From the NCBI GenBank assembly GCA_023213315.1, contig JAKCPI010005252.1:1-64000 (forward strand): a stretch of 64,000 nucleotides of DNA. Direction: 5' to 3'. The position numbers and the translations under genes are program-made. The DNA is from Euborellia annulipes. Its lineage: Eukaryota > Arthropoda > Insecta > Dermaptera > Anisolabididae. This document shows, one piece after another, positions 10,196 to 21,274 of the stretch (position 1 is its first letter; every line of letters begins with the position of its first letter). The notes beneath the pieces are model-generated. The model ran no database searches, was not told where the DNA came from, and saw only the letters and a list, made by a program, of their open reading frames with translations.

Positions 10196-10712
10196 CTTAG
10201 AGTCAGGGGCGTATATAAGGGGGGCCGAGGGGGCCCGAGCCGCCCCGAAATTTCCCAAACACATATACATATATAGGGATATACAGACATCAGCGCAACA
10301 AATTTTTCCGCAGGATGGACAACTTTGGTTCCGCAATAGAAAAAATGTTCCGCAAAAAATTTCGTGTGAAAAAAATAGTTTCTTAAAAAAAAAAATTTTC
10401 CGCAAAAAAAATTTTTGAGTTCGCGGCCCCCCCCCCCCGAAAAAAATTTCTATATACGCCCCCTGCTTAGAGTAGTTGGTAGAGCGCCTGCCTTTTATGC
10501 CAAGGGTCGAGGGTTCGGATTTCAGGTAGTTCGATGATTTTATTTAAGCCATTTGGATACCAAATGGCCTAAATAAGAATGCCTGGACCCCAGATAGATA
10601 TGATAAATAATAACGTAGGTCATCGTCAAAGTCTTAAATGGCCTAAGTTGCCGAAAAGACTGTGAATATGTGTGTGAGTGTGAATGGAAAAAAAGTGTGT
10701 TTAAAAAAAAAA
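10196..10712 (+). repeat. tRNA-derived SINE (SINE-1), split by a hAT element
   Basis: The head AGTAGTTGGTAGAGCGCCTG resembles an A box and GAGGGTTCGGATTTC a B box. The body has the small hairpin CCATTTGGATACCAAATGG. The tail GGCCTAAGTTGCCGAAAAGA is followed by GTGTGTGAGTGTGAATG and poly-A. It sits between two remnants of the host sequence CCCTGA. The hAT element 10204-10465 interrupts its first bases. Confidence 0.8.
10204..10465 (+). mobile_element. hAT MITE, TSD CTTAGAGT
   Basis: Begins CAGGGGCGTATATAAGG and ends CTATATACGCCCCCTG. TSD CTTAGAGT is at 10196-10203 and 10466-10473. A second, right-truncated copy lies at 63685-63922 and shares AATTTCCCAAAC and AATATACAGACATCAG-like blocks. Non-coding, with several GCAAAAAA runs. 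Confidence 0.9.
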
Positions 10713-10734
10713 GTTCCCTGAATCCAAAAAAAGT

Positions 10735-11575
10735 ACTCTCTTAAAACGAATTAGTAGAATTTATACTTATTCAAACAGTAGGTAAGAAAATTACATCAAA
10801 TTTAGTCATTTTGAGTAGAATCTACTAAGATATTTAGTAAATTTATTGGTTACTTTTAGATTAGTTATTTTTTACTAATTCAAAAAGTAGTTCATTCAAT
10901 TCCCGCTGTCTGAGAAGCCAACATGGCCGACCAGCTGTTTGATCGGTTCCTTAATAAAGACATTTTTGGCAATATAAGGCTTTATTTAAGTAATAATAAT
11001 ACAAATAAATAATAATATTGAGATATTTTTTGTTAAAAATTGCAGGAAATATATGTTAAGTCAAAACAAATAGATTCCAAATTTTTTTAAATTAATAAAA
11101 TATTATTTTTTAAATAGTCAATTAACAATTATTTTTACTTAAAATTTAGTAAATATATTTCTTGATATAACGATAATTAGTTTTATTAAGTTTATTTAGA
11201 AATAAATTGCTGGGAAGGAATATAGTAACATTCAAGTAAAAAGCATTGTTAACATCAACGACATACTTATATAGCAAATAACAGAGAAGTAATAGTAAGT
11301 CAAGTTTAAGTGGGTTCGGCTAGAACTCGAGTCAGTAAACACAAGTTAAGGTCCCGGTGTCATCGCACCTTATTTCAGATATCTTTAACATTTCTTTTTT
11401 TGGTCATTATTTTTTTAAAATTCACTTATTCAATTAGTGAATTTTTCATATTAATAATTTTTACTAATTGAAAAAGTGGATATCCACTATTTACGGGTGG
11501 TCTACTTTGCACATCTTAAAAAAGTGACTATACACTATGAATTAGTAGTTTTTTACTAATTCGTTTTTAGAGAGT
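10735..11575. mobile_element. TIR element with ACTCTCTWAAAACGAATTAGTA ends
   Basis: The left end is ACTCTCTTAAAACGAATTAG and the right end mirrors it (CTAATTCGTTTTTAGAGAGT). TTACTAATTC-type motifs recur inside. It lies inside family A at CCAAAAAAGT|TTTTCGCG. The target duplication is at most 2-3 bp, so the superfamily is unclear. About 840 bp, with no transposase frame. Confidence 0.75.
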
Positions 11576-11815
11576 AGTTTTCGCGGCATGGTCTTTCTGT
11601 GTATGTGTCTGTGAACAAAATATCCCAAGAACGAAAAGAGCTACGAGGTTGAAATTTTATATTTAAGTTAGGCACCCCCTGGGACGTGACCCAGAGCTTT
11701 TAAACAAAATCGGCCAAAAAGTACTAGTACTTTACTGATGTACTTTTTCAGTTTTTTTTCGATTTTCTCAAAATTCGCTGCAACGATTTTGATTAAAATT
11801 CAAAAATCAATTTAT

Positions 11816-12970
11816 ATATTTTTATTTTTAAAAGCATTAATTACAAACTAAATTTCTATCGAAATGGATAGAAATTTAAATCAAATAATACAAAATTGCT
11901 TAGGTAATAATAAAATAAAACAATCATTAAGGTGACTCAAGATTTCTCTTCCTCCCTCCACCTTCTCTCTCTCTCTCTTTCTTTTTCATAAATTTAATTT
12001 TTGCATGTCTAAAAAAATATTTTCTATATATAATCCCAATTATATAATTTTCTCTTAATTTGATATACAAACTATTTTTATTTGTTTTACGTTGATCGTA
12101 TAGATATAATCGCCTAAATTAATAATTTCTTCTAAGCTCATTTTCCTTTTACTATTGAAATCAAATAGGAGAAACAATAATTTGGCTTATATATAAAAAA
12201 CAATTTTTGAAAAGCTTCATAGGCAAAAAAATTAATTATAGAGATAGGGAAATTATTTTACTAGATATTTCATATCGGAAATTAATGGCCTTTTTTTCTA
12301 GAGTATATAATTGAAACTTCAATATAATCGCGTATTCCCATATGTATCTGATAGCCTCATCAGATGTTAATTTATTTCAATTTTGTTCTTTTTATTCTCA
12401 TATAAAATTTTATATTTTTGTTTCCTTTAGTTAAAAAAAAATATATATATTTTGCATATAAATTGAATTTTATTTTTTTCTTTTCTATTTATATAATTTT
12501 TTAATTTTCCAACCAGATGTCTCTGCGGTTTTTTTCGTTCGATATTAAAAATAAAAAGAGCAATTTTTTTTTTTTTTTTAGACAAAATACTTTTATAAAT
12601 TCATTGGTAGCCCTAATATTACTCTTTTTTTAAACCATTATAGATTTTTAAAATAATAGAATTGTTACTTAACCCACATTTATTGAATACAGACTCTCCA
12701 TTGGATGTTTCCCTTGAGTTTGTCAAAAAATAAAATGAAATTACAAAGCAGGTTGTTGAAAAGGACAAAAATGTACTTCATCAGTAATTTCAAAATTACA
12801 AAATATACGAGGTCAATAAAATAAGTCGCAAAACTGGATAGAAGCAATAATAATCAAAGTAACTTCCTGAAATTTGAATGAGATTTAGAAAAAAAAAAAT
12901 TAATCATTAATTTTTATTTATATTAACCTCCCCCCCCCCAAAAAAAAAAAAAAACTACCCAAAATCAACT
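11816..12970. other. AT-rich spacer, no gene seen
   Basis: Long T and A runs, a (CT)n patch near 11960, and a C/A homopolymer junction near 12928-12955. No element ends or coding signal. Confidence 0.5.
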
Positions 12971-12974
12971 ATTT

Positions 12975-13866
12975 TTACTTTCTCTTACCTCTATATACAG
13001 TATGTTAATATATATAGATAGAAAGTATTGGATTCATGTCAAAAATTTGATGTCGAGATTTTGATGGATATACACGTTTTTGAGGTCCCCCTGAATTTTC
13101 GCGACATGGTCTGTCTTTCTGCCTGTGAACAAAATATCTCAAGAACGAAAAGAGCTACGAGGATGAAATTTTATATTTAAGTTAGGCACCCCCCCTGGGA
13201 TGTGACACGAAGCTTTTGAACGAAATCGGCCAAAAATAACTAGTACTTTACTGATGCACTTCTTCAGTTTTTTTCGATTTTCTAAAAACTCGCTGCAACG
13301 ATTTTGATTAAAATTCAAATATCAATTATTTTTTTCGATGATTTTTCAAATGTATATTCTCATTTTGCCCTTGAAATCTTTTGAAGCACACTTTACTCTT
13401 GTACTTCATAGAAAAGATAGGAGAAATGGTTGCCATGGTAACAAAATATAAATATTTTCCCATACTTATAAATTTTTTTTTTTTTTTTTAAACATTCACA
13501 CTTTTTTCTCATTCACACTCACACTCCACACACACATTCACACTGTCTTTTCGGCAGCTCAGGCCATATAAGACATTTACGATAACCGTTATTTATGAAT
13601 TTATATATATTAGGGTCCAGGCATTTTTATTTAAGCCATCTGGTATCCAGATGGCTTAAATAAAACATGCCTGGGGTCCGAACCCGCGACGTTTGGTATA
13701 TGAGGTTAGCACGCTAACCTCTACACCACGCCCCGTGGGCACATCTTGAATTTTAATATATTGGCGGAAACTAAAAATCTGGTATACAATTACAGAACAC
13801 AACTTTCCCTTATCAAAGATAAGACAAAGTTGTTTGTGTACTGTGCGACCAGTCACACCAGATTTT
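12975..13866 (+). mobile_element. Family A copy split by a SINE
   Basis: Both terminal hairpins are present: ACTTTCTCTTACCTC at the left, and AAATCTGGTATAC..CACACCAGATTTTT at the right. The SINE at 13473-13740 lies between AAATATTTTCCCATACTTAT and ACATCTTGAATTTTAATAT, which are adjacent in other copies. Without the SINE it is about 620 bp. Confidence 0.8.
13473..13740 (-). repeat. SINE-1 copy, full length
   Basis: Reading the minus strand: TGGTGTAGAGGTTAGCGTGC (A box), CGCGGGTTCGGACCCC (B box), the CCATCTGGATACCAGATGG hairpin, GGCCTGAGCTGCCGAAAAG, the GTGTGAATG tail and poly-A (the T run at 13472-13489). It is one of the best preserved copies for reading the polymerase III promoter. Confidence 0.85.
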
Positions 13867-14938
13867 TATACTTTGCTTTTATATTAAAAAAATTACTATA
13901 TTTTATTTTTTCCTCTCTTATAGCAATATTTTCCTTTGGGTTACCGGATTCGTACTGTATTTATTGCTATACCAATATTGAAACTTATCACCTAGTGATT
14001 TTCATTAATTTTAATAATAAAGTTTAACATTTTTTTTATTTACATATTCAAATTCAGTCATTCACATAAAATCAACTTTCTAAAAAAATATTTTGGATTG
14101 ATATCTCATTATCTTTAATTTGAATATAGGTACATAAATAATACTTTATAATCAATACATATAAAAATTTTTCAAACACCCACTTGTGAATTCTTTTTTG
14201 GGTTTCGCCCCTTTTATTTATTAAAAATTACGAGATGAAAAAAAAAAAAAAACATACTAATAAATTTCGATCTATTTTCAACAAGAAAAAAATTTCTTTT
14301 CTCCCTATTCTTATTTAAATCGTTTAATAATAAATTTTAATTAAATTAAAAAAAATTTCTGTCGCCCTAAAATTAGATCATAAATTTCATCTTTTTTTTT
14401 TCACGCTCCGTTTGACTTCTGGATGCTGGATATAGACACCAAAAAAAAAAAATAATAATAAAATTCCAAGGGACTTATAATTCACCCAGTTTTATAGTTT
14501 ATTTATTCCGTTTTGGGAAAGAAAATATTATTTATTTTTCAGTTTATCATTTTGGCTGCATATGCAAATGTCTTTTCTCTCTCTCTTATTGACATTCAAA
14601 AAAAAAAAATTAAATTTTATGGAAATTTATGGTAAAAAGATAATTTGTTTGTCTTGTGATAATGTTGTTTAATTAAAATAAAATCCAACAAGTGATGTGA
14701 CTATCATATAGAATAACTAAATTTAATTTATTTCTTCCTCTCGTCTTCATTTATATTATCGTTTTATTTCCAGTTTCCAGTATTTGTTCACTGTTAAAAA
14801 ATTTTCAAGGGATATTCATAAACTTGTCTGTTACACAAACTGTTTATGAATTTTACATTCGGGTATATGAAAAGTTCATATACTTTCATAAACCAATTTA
14901 TTTAAAGTTTCATTATGAAAAATTTTATTTACTAGTTA
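13867..14938. other. AT-rich spacer, no gene seen
   Basis: Simple A and T runs. No tRNA-like boxes, element termini or plausible exons. Confidence 0.5.
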
Positions 14939-15578
14939 AAAAATCTGGTGTGACTGGCGCACAGCCCAACTTTCTCTTACCTTCGGTAAGTTTTGTACTG
15001 TGCTTGTACCAGATTTTTTGTGTCGCAATATTTAGTTCCCGACAGTACGGAACATATGAATTCAGATGTAAAATTTATAAGTATGGGAAAATATTTATAT
15101 TTTGTTACCATGGCAACCATTTCTACTATCTTCCCTATGAAATACAGGAGTAAAGTGGTCTTCAGAAGATTTAATGACAAAATGAGAATATACATTTTAA
15201 AGAGAATCTAAAAAATAGGCTAATTGATTTTTGAATTTAAAAAAAAATCGTTGGAGCAAATTTTGAGAAAATGAAAAAAAACTGAAAAAGTACATCAGTA
15301 AAGTACTATTACTCTTTGGCCAATTTTGATTAAAAGCTATTTTCATGGTCCCGGGGGTCTTTAACTTAAATATAAAATTTCAGCCTCATAGCTCAATTCC
15401 TTCATGCTTAAAATTGAACACACACACACCCACCCACACACAGACAGACCATGTCGCGTCCATTCCTTTTTTGGATTCAGGAGACCTCAAAACGTGAAGA
15501 TCCATCAAAATCTCGACATCGAATTTTTGACATGAATCCAATACTTTTCTTATATATATTACAATATACAGGAAGAGA
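14939..15578 (-). mobile_element. Family A copy, reverse orientation
   Basis: Starts with the AATCTGGTGTGACTGG hairpin, here with small deletions in both halves. It passes CCATGGCAACCATTTC, AGTACATCAGTAAAGTACTA and a (CA)n stretch, and ends at the decayed AGGAAGAGAAAGAATA hairpin. Full length apart from small losses. Confidence 0.8.
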
Positions 15579-15593
15579 AAGAATAAAATTGCC

Positions 15594-15705
15594 CTTCGAG
15601 AGGTTTGAACTCGAGCTCTTAGTTTCTTCCCTTCATCTATGAATACGACGCCTATACCATCTCGACTACTTATTTTGTTAATAATATCATACTTTTTGTA
15701 AGCTA
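15594..15705 (-). repeat. tRNA-like SINE-2 copy
   Basis: On the minus strand GTCGAGATGGTATAGGCGTC resembles an A box and CTCGAGTTCAAACCTC a B box. It is homologous to 18162-18320, including the flank TAAGTAGCTTACAAAA-GTATG. Confidence 0.6.
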
Positions 15706-16308
15706 CTTAAATTTGATTCATATTTTTTTACTTAATAAACTATATGAATTTGATTTCACAAACTGGGTATATTAATATTCAAGCACGATAGTATATGAAA
15801 AACGATTGAAAATTAATATTTTTTTTTTTACAGTGTAATAATACCTGGAACCCTAAACAAAAATTCATGCGACATAAAATTAATATCCAAATTTTCATTG
15901 ATTGGATTTTATTTTATTTAATTTCTTTTCATATAATTATTTTAGAACGAAAAAGTTGCGATATTTTTTTTTTTTTCATCTCTTTCTTTTATTAGATTTC
16001 ACCACAAATGAACTTTTTTCATCAAAACGCTGTTTTAGATCCTCATAAATGAAAACTTTTTTTTTTTTGTTCTTTTTTTTTTTGTTGAGATTTCCTTTCT
16101 CAATTTTATTTATTAACTTTGTTATTATTATTATTATTTTTTTTTATATATAAAAAAAGACGTGGGCTTCGTGTATGTAGAAAACAATATCTTATTATTT
16201 TTTTTGGAAGTCGTAATTTTTATAAAAAAAAAAATTCACACTTGATTACCAACAGACTCAAAATCTCATTTTTGACTAATTCCTTTTATAACACGTCCTT
16301 TGAGAAGG
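15706..16308. other. AT-rich spacer
   Basis: Long T runs (15960s, 16060s-16140s). No gene or repeat structure supported. Confidence 0.5.
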
Positions 16309-16310
16309 TA

Positions 16311-16753
16311 CAGTCGATGGCACAATTAACATCCAGGGGAGAGATTTTGACATCTAGACAACCAAAACGCTTAGCTGTCAAAACTGTTGTCTCAAAAGTA
16401 ATTAGTCCCCTCCAATTCTAATAATTTATTATTATTATTATTGGCCTTGGCTAAAAATTCTTTAATCCAGTCCACATTTAGGTTACAAATATTGTTATAA
16501 TGTTCTTCAAGTACAATATAAGCTTACAATTAATGAGTTTTCTTGCTTATTTTTTAATTAAAAAAAATTTTATTCTTAGATTTTATAAAAAAAAGTTATT
16601 GAGTTATTTTAGGACATTTTTCCTGACGTCTCTGTGGCTTGGTTTAAACACTCCAGTAGAATCACTTGATTTTTGATTGAGCCAATTTAGACGATTTATT
16701 TACTTTAAACTGAGATTTGGTTGTCTAAGCACGATTAATTTTGCCACTTACTG
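16311..16753. mobile_element. Tc1/mariner-type non-autonomous element, TA target site
   Basis: The ends CAGTCGATGGCACAATTAA and TTAATTTTGCCACTTACTG are imperfect inverted repeats, directly flanked by TA (16309-16310 and 16754-16755). TTAGACAACCAAA is also mirrored further in. At 443 bp there is no transposase. Ends resemble those of 60071-60334. Confidence 0.75.
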
Positions 16754-16937
16754 TACTTGAAAGGCAAAATATTGATTGAATAAAAAAAAAAATGAACTCC
16801 ATTCGGCCTAATTTCCAAAACGACGATTCGAAAACTAAATGCCATCCATCCTCAGGGCCTTTAAACAATCACAACCATTTTTTCTTCTACATAATAACTT
16901 ATTCATTTTTAAATAACAAATTTGACTCTCAGGGCTC

Positions 16938-16985
16938 ATTTCTTGTGAGTTACCCGAGATAAGACTGACATTTCTTCTCTTTTAG
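16938..16985 (+). repeat. Decayed fragment of the V retroposon
   Basis: TTTCTTGTGAGTTACCCGAG followed by GACTGACATTTCT matches 39097-39165 with an internal deletion. Both are diverged from the retroposon copies at 18414, 31219, 38146 and 57289. Confidence 0.4.
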
Positions 16986-17164
16986 GCCTTTTTTTGATCG
17001 CGTTGATTTGTTTTTTTTCTAATTTAATTCATTTATCTTCTCTATTCTGTTATGGAATTTCTGAATTTATAATGCCATCCCCTGATAGCCGTCATATGAC
17101 CCGACCTCTTGTTGCTTTTTCTAAAAGGTTAAATATGAGTTTATAGGTTAATTAATAAACAGGG

Positions 17165-17475
17165 TGGTGGTGAATATGGCAAGAGAGAGAGGAGAGAGAG
17201 AGAGAGAGAGAACCCTTTAAGGTTTAATTCAGCCCCAAATATGAGATGAGAAGGTTGGGATGGTGGGTTTATTCCCGGGATTTTGCAAAGAGAGAGAGAA
17301 TTAGACCCTTGGGCCCTTCGGGGATGCTACGGTGGCTGGACCAAAGTCGCCCCCGACGCCCATTTGGCCGCATTAAGGAAACAATTGCACAACCAAAACA
17401 AAAACAACAACAACAACAACATAAAAAAAAAGTAATAGAAAAAATCCCTTTCGCTCTAATGGATGCGTTGAAGGT
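17165..17475 (+). promoter_or_regulatory. GAGA tract with possible first exon and splice donor
   Basis: A GA-rich tract (17177-17211) precedes an open frame from 17246. The frame contains a basic and Gln-rich stretch and reaches ATGGATGCGTTGAAG immediately before GTGAGT at 17475. AAG|GTGAGT is a consensus splice donor. The stretch has more balanced composition than its flanks and no repeat copies in this window. I do not recognise the peptide. A chance frame is the main alternative. Confidence 0.25.
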
Positions 17476-17479
17476 GAGT

Positions 17480-18160
17480 TGTCATCAGAGGGATACAAAT
17501 GGACTCTGATTATAAACAATTGCTCTGACAAATGACGATGCCGGAATCTCTCACTCTCAATCTGGACCACACAATTTTTTAATAATAATCATCATAATAA
17601 TACACATTATCTCGAATTATAAAGCGCTTTAGTATTTCTTTTGTCTGTCTGTCTCGTCATTTTAATTTCAAAAATAAATCCGAATAAATTGAGTTTATTA
17701 TCCGTAACAACATCACTCTTGCCATTTGGACATTTTACAATCAGAAATCTTATATTTCCTATTCATTATTGTTTTTTTTTCTTTGTTACACATCTCGGAG
17801 GAATTTTGAATTTTAATTTGATTATTTGACAGTAACAAATTTCTGAGGAATTGCACAAAAAATATAAATTTTCTTGTGAAATAACGTCAACTGCACTGTT
17901 TAAAAAATTTTTTTTTCATTTTAGTGTGTTTTGGAATACTAAATTTACAAATTTCCTTTGTAAATGATAACTACTATGCATTTTTCTACTAAATTTACAA
18001 ATTTATGCGTTCAAATATTTTTTACAAAAAAAGAGTATGTATTGTAATTTTACAAACATTCGTTAAAAGTTGTGTTGTAATTTTTGAAATTTTTTTGGTT
18101 GGGAATTAGAGTACAAATATGTTGTAATTTTATAAAGCAGTTTGGGACGTCAAATAAGTA
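17480..18160. other. Unique AT-rich stretch
   Basis: Contains short tandem-like motifs CTAAATTTACAAATTT near 17940-18000. No gene supported. Confidence 0.45.
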
Positions 18161-18161
18161 G

Positions 18162-18320
18162 CTTACAAAAGTATGGTATTCTTAACAAAGTAAGTAGTCG
18201 AGATGGTAAAGGCGTCGTGAAAGTTCTTATATGAAAAGAAGAAACCAAGAGCTCGAGTTGAAATCCCTCGAAGGACAAGTTTTTTTCTCGTTCGAGCCAA
18301 ATTGCTTTTTTCATACTAAT
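18162..18320 (+). repeat. tRNA-like SINE-2 copy
   Basis: GTAGTCGAGATGGTAAAGGC (A-box-like) and GAGCTCGAGTTGAAATCCC (B-box-like) about 60 bases apart. Homologous to the minus-strand copy at 15594-15705. Confidence 0.6.
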
Positions 18321-18413
18321 TTTTCTAAAATTATAATACATTTGTAAACAGTTTTTGCAAAGACTTAACTAAATTTAGTATGTTTTTGTTTATGTAATTT
18401 GCTTCATATACTC

Positions 18414-18645
18414 TTCTTCTTCTGTCCTCGTCTTATTCCCGCGATCCGGGGTCGGCGGACTTCATTTTTCCCCTCCAACACTATCACGCGCTTTTGCGAC
18501 CGGAAGAAATAGGACAGGCCGGCCCGTCTCACGGTCTGACGCCCGTTGAAAAGAGGAAGAGACAGACATACAAAGAACTTGCCTGTCCCAGCTCGGGTAG
18601 CTCGTGGTCGCCATCCACGTACCCACAAGATGTGGGCCCCTGAGC
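18414..18645 (-). mobile_element. V retroposon copy with AAG-rich tail
   Basis: On the minus strand it starts GCTCAGGGGCCCACATCTTG and ends GAGGACAGAAGAAGAA. Flanked by a long duplication: AATTTGCTTCATATACTC (18396-18413) and AATTTGCTTCATACTC (18648-18663). A long TSD and a short tandem 3' tail are signs of LINE-driven retroposition. About 230 bp, non-coding, with no clear tRNA boxes. Confidence 0.85.
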
Positions 18646-18663
18646 AAAATTTGCTTCATACTC

Positions 18664-19560
18664 AAAAATTGTAAAATGACCAAAATTTTTTTTACAGTGT
18701 GGGCACAAGAAAAAAGCGTGAATTTGTTTAAAAGATTCACTTATATTTCTTTTTTCCTTTTCGGCCTCGAAAGCCATATAGATTAATATTAAATGAAAAA
18801 ATAGCTATAAAATAAAAATTGAATAAATTTTAGACCACAAAAGAAGCAAACGAAAGAGAAAATAGATTCAGATTCGAACAATATTTATTTTTTTCTTTGT
18901 AAAATTTAATAAGAAAGGGAGAGAGAAAGGAAAATGTTGTTTCCGGTGATAAAATTGGAATAATAGAAAAACCAAAAGAAAAGGTGGATTTGAAAATCAC
19001 CCCCTGAGGGCTCTCTCTCTCTCCCCTTTCAATGTTGAATATTCAAAGTGAATGAATCCAAATCCTTTCTTTCTCACTCTCTGTGTTTTTTTTTCCTGAA
19101 TAAAAAAAAAAAAAAAGCAGAAGAAATCTCATTAATAAATGATCAAAGAATAAAGGAACATTTACAAAAATTTTCCTCTTGGGATGGTTACAAAAATAAT
19201 AAAATTTCTACTTTAATAAAAAAATAAATAAATAAATATTCCGGTTTTGTTGTCGCTGTTAATTTCAAAATAATTTAATTAAAATAAATTTTTCTGACGT
19301 AATAATAAAATAAACTTTTTTTTTTATTTTATGGTTTATTAAATTTTTTTGTAAAAAGCTTTAGGCTTTAAAAAAATTTTCAATTTAATGTCTGGGCCCC
19401 CGCACGAGTGGAATTGAGTTGTAAGCCTAAAGCAACAAAAATAATTTTTATTATAATAAAAATTATTATAACATGTAGGCCTATGTCTGCTTTATACATA
19501 CATTTCATATATATTTTGATCAAAATATCAGAATAAAAAAAGTACATCAGTAAAGTATTC
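18664..19560. other. AT-rich spacer
   Basis: Short purine-rich and (CT)n patches. The end of the spacer (19536-19558) has a family A relic AGTACATCAGTAAAGTA. No gene seen. Confidence 0.45.
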
Positions 19561-19562
19561 AC

Positions 19563-19605
19563 GGGCGTAACCAGAGGGGGGCAAATGGGGCTGTCCCTCA
19601 CCCCC
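19563..19605 (+). mobile_element. End fragment of the GGGCGTAAC TIR element
   Basis: CACGGGCGTAACCAGAGGGGGG matches the left end of 6502-6658 closely. No partner end is found nearby. Confidence 0.45.
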
Positions 19606-19683
19606 ATTCCAAACTTGAAATTAAAATAAAAAACAAAAAATATAAATCAGGAAACCGAAGGAACTTTGCAGCCAGGAGATTAA

Positions 19684-19762
19684 ATAAAAAAAATCTTTTA
19701 TTTAATTTTTTATTTGCCGACGTTTCAGTCGTCTATCACGACCTTCATCAAAGCATATGATC
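19684..19762 (-). mobile_element. PLE end with hammerhead-like core, C3 substituted
   Basis: On the minus strand TTGATGA, a perfect 5-bp stem II (GTCGT/ACGAC), then TGAAACGTCGGC, an AT-rich stretch and the terminus CTCCTGGCTGC. The first core base is T, not C, which should abolish or weaken cleavage. Only one arm is present. Confidence 0.55.
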
Positions 19763-19859
19763 ATAACATTTATTTAGAAAAAATTAAATTAATATACAAT
19801 AATCATATATGAAAATTTTTTAAAATTTTATATTTAATTTAATTTCCAAGAAAAATATT

Positions 19860-20060
19860 TTTCTTAAATCTCATGGAGAAAGGGGGGGGGGGGGGTAATT
19901 ACCCCCTTTATTCGCTCTTGTATCAGCCCTTGATATGAACAAAATATCCCAAGAAGAAAAGATCTAAATTAAGTTTCCTCATAGCATGCATAAATATCCA
20001 AAGATAAATATAATTTTTGATTTTCTCAAAAACGGTTCAAACGATTTTGATTAAAATTCA
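19860..20060 (+). mobile_element. hAT end fragment joined to a family A relic
   Basis: GGTAATTACCCCCTTT followed by TTGTATCAGCCCTTG matches the right end of the CAGTGGCGGATCC hAT MITE (36171-36407). GAACAAAATATCCCAAGAA and ACGATTTTGATTAAAATTCA then mark an old family A copy. Confidence 0.55.
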
Positions 20061-21270
20061 TGAATTTTATTTTTATTTAATCCCCTCTACCTCTTTACTC
20101 TATAGAAAAGAGCTGATTGTCTTAAAGCCCTTTCTTTGTCCCTATCCCTAAAAGATGAAGAAAGTGGCCTTTGTACTCGGCCCATAATACTATCTACTTT
20201 TGACCTGTAAATCCGAGTTCAATCGGTCTTTATAGTACAATTATATAGAGATTAAAAATCCCCTCCTCATCCAAAAGGTCATGGGATGCAATTTAAATAA
20301 TTTATTAATCGCTATTTGTGGGCCTGATCAATATATCTATCTACCTTTTAAACAAAAATTCCCATTTCCAAATTATTTTTAGACATAAAATTTTTTTAAA
20401 TTAAAATTTTTTTTTATTATTTTTATAATATAAAAATAATAAAAAATTTCATTATATATTTGATAGAAAACTGATTTCCTTTTTTTTCCCAACATTGAAA
20501 AATATTCCATATTTTTCTTATGAAACAATAATAAAAATGGAGATTTTATTTTATATAATAAAATAAAAAAAAAAAAAATTTCCTATAATACATGTGCATT
20601 TTTTTCTTCCCCCCCCCCCCATCCGAGCAAAGAAAAAGAAGAAGATTAAAAATATATGGAATATTGATTTGAATTTTTTTTTTTTTTTTTTTTTAAAGAA
20701 AATTTTTGACAGGTCTTGTTATAATATTGAGATATTGGACAAGGCTGGTCACGAACACACATACAAACACACACAAGGTATAATAAAAATCTAAGAGGCT
20801 CTATTATGTCGTTGGTAGAGAAGAGAATCGCCTCCAGGGGAAGGAAAACTATACTTTATTGCTTTAATTATGGCCAGAGTTTGTTTTAGGACGCAAATGC
20901 ATGACATGTGTTATTAGAGAGAGCTTTTTTTTCCCCTTTTTTTTTTTTTTTTTCGTCCCCCACTCGTCGACCTCGCAGGTAACGCAATACAACGCGCGTG
21001 CGTGTTCCGGACTCTCTTTCGTTCTCTTGCCATGTGAAATTTTTTATTATTATTTTTTTTTATGTTATTACTGTTCATCCATCGGCCACACGCGTCGTCC
21101 TCTTGCGGATCTGAAGCCTATATATTTTTATTCGCTTTATAATATGTAATATTAACCTTGTCAACAGATTTCTTTATCATCCCTTGTAGGAGTGAATAAA
21201 AATTAAAATATAGATATATGGGGTTGATATCAGGCTTAACTGAGGGGATAAAGATTGCGACTGCAGATTA
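20061..21270. other. Unique stretch, no gene recognised
   Basis: Mostly AT-rich. A patch at 20955-21120 is CpG-containing (CAACGCGCGTGCGTG, CACACGCGTCGTCC), with open but unrecognised frames. A SINE-like box CTTAACTGAGGGGATAAAGA at 21236 also appears at 27450 in reverse. Confidence 0.4.
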
Positions 21271-21274
21271 CGGG

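Larger units (their letters stand above)
10112..11815 (+). mobile_element. Family A copy with three nested insertions
   Basis: Starts with the TATAGAGAGAAAGTATTGG terminal hairpin and runs to AAAATTCAAAAATCAATTTA. It is interrupted by a SINE (itself holding a hAT element) and by the TIR element 10735-11575. Without these it matches other family A copies, with blocks GATGTCGAGATTTTGATGG, GAACGAAAAGAGCTACGAGG and AGTACTAGTACTTTACTGAT. The far hairpin is missing. Confidence 0.8.

Noticed and set aside
12928..12955. C-run/A-run junction suggesting a G-quadruplex or telomere-like tract
   Set aside because: It is a simple homopolymer junction with no repeat unit. Similar C runs here belong to hAT MITE ends.
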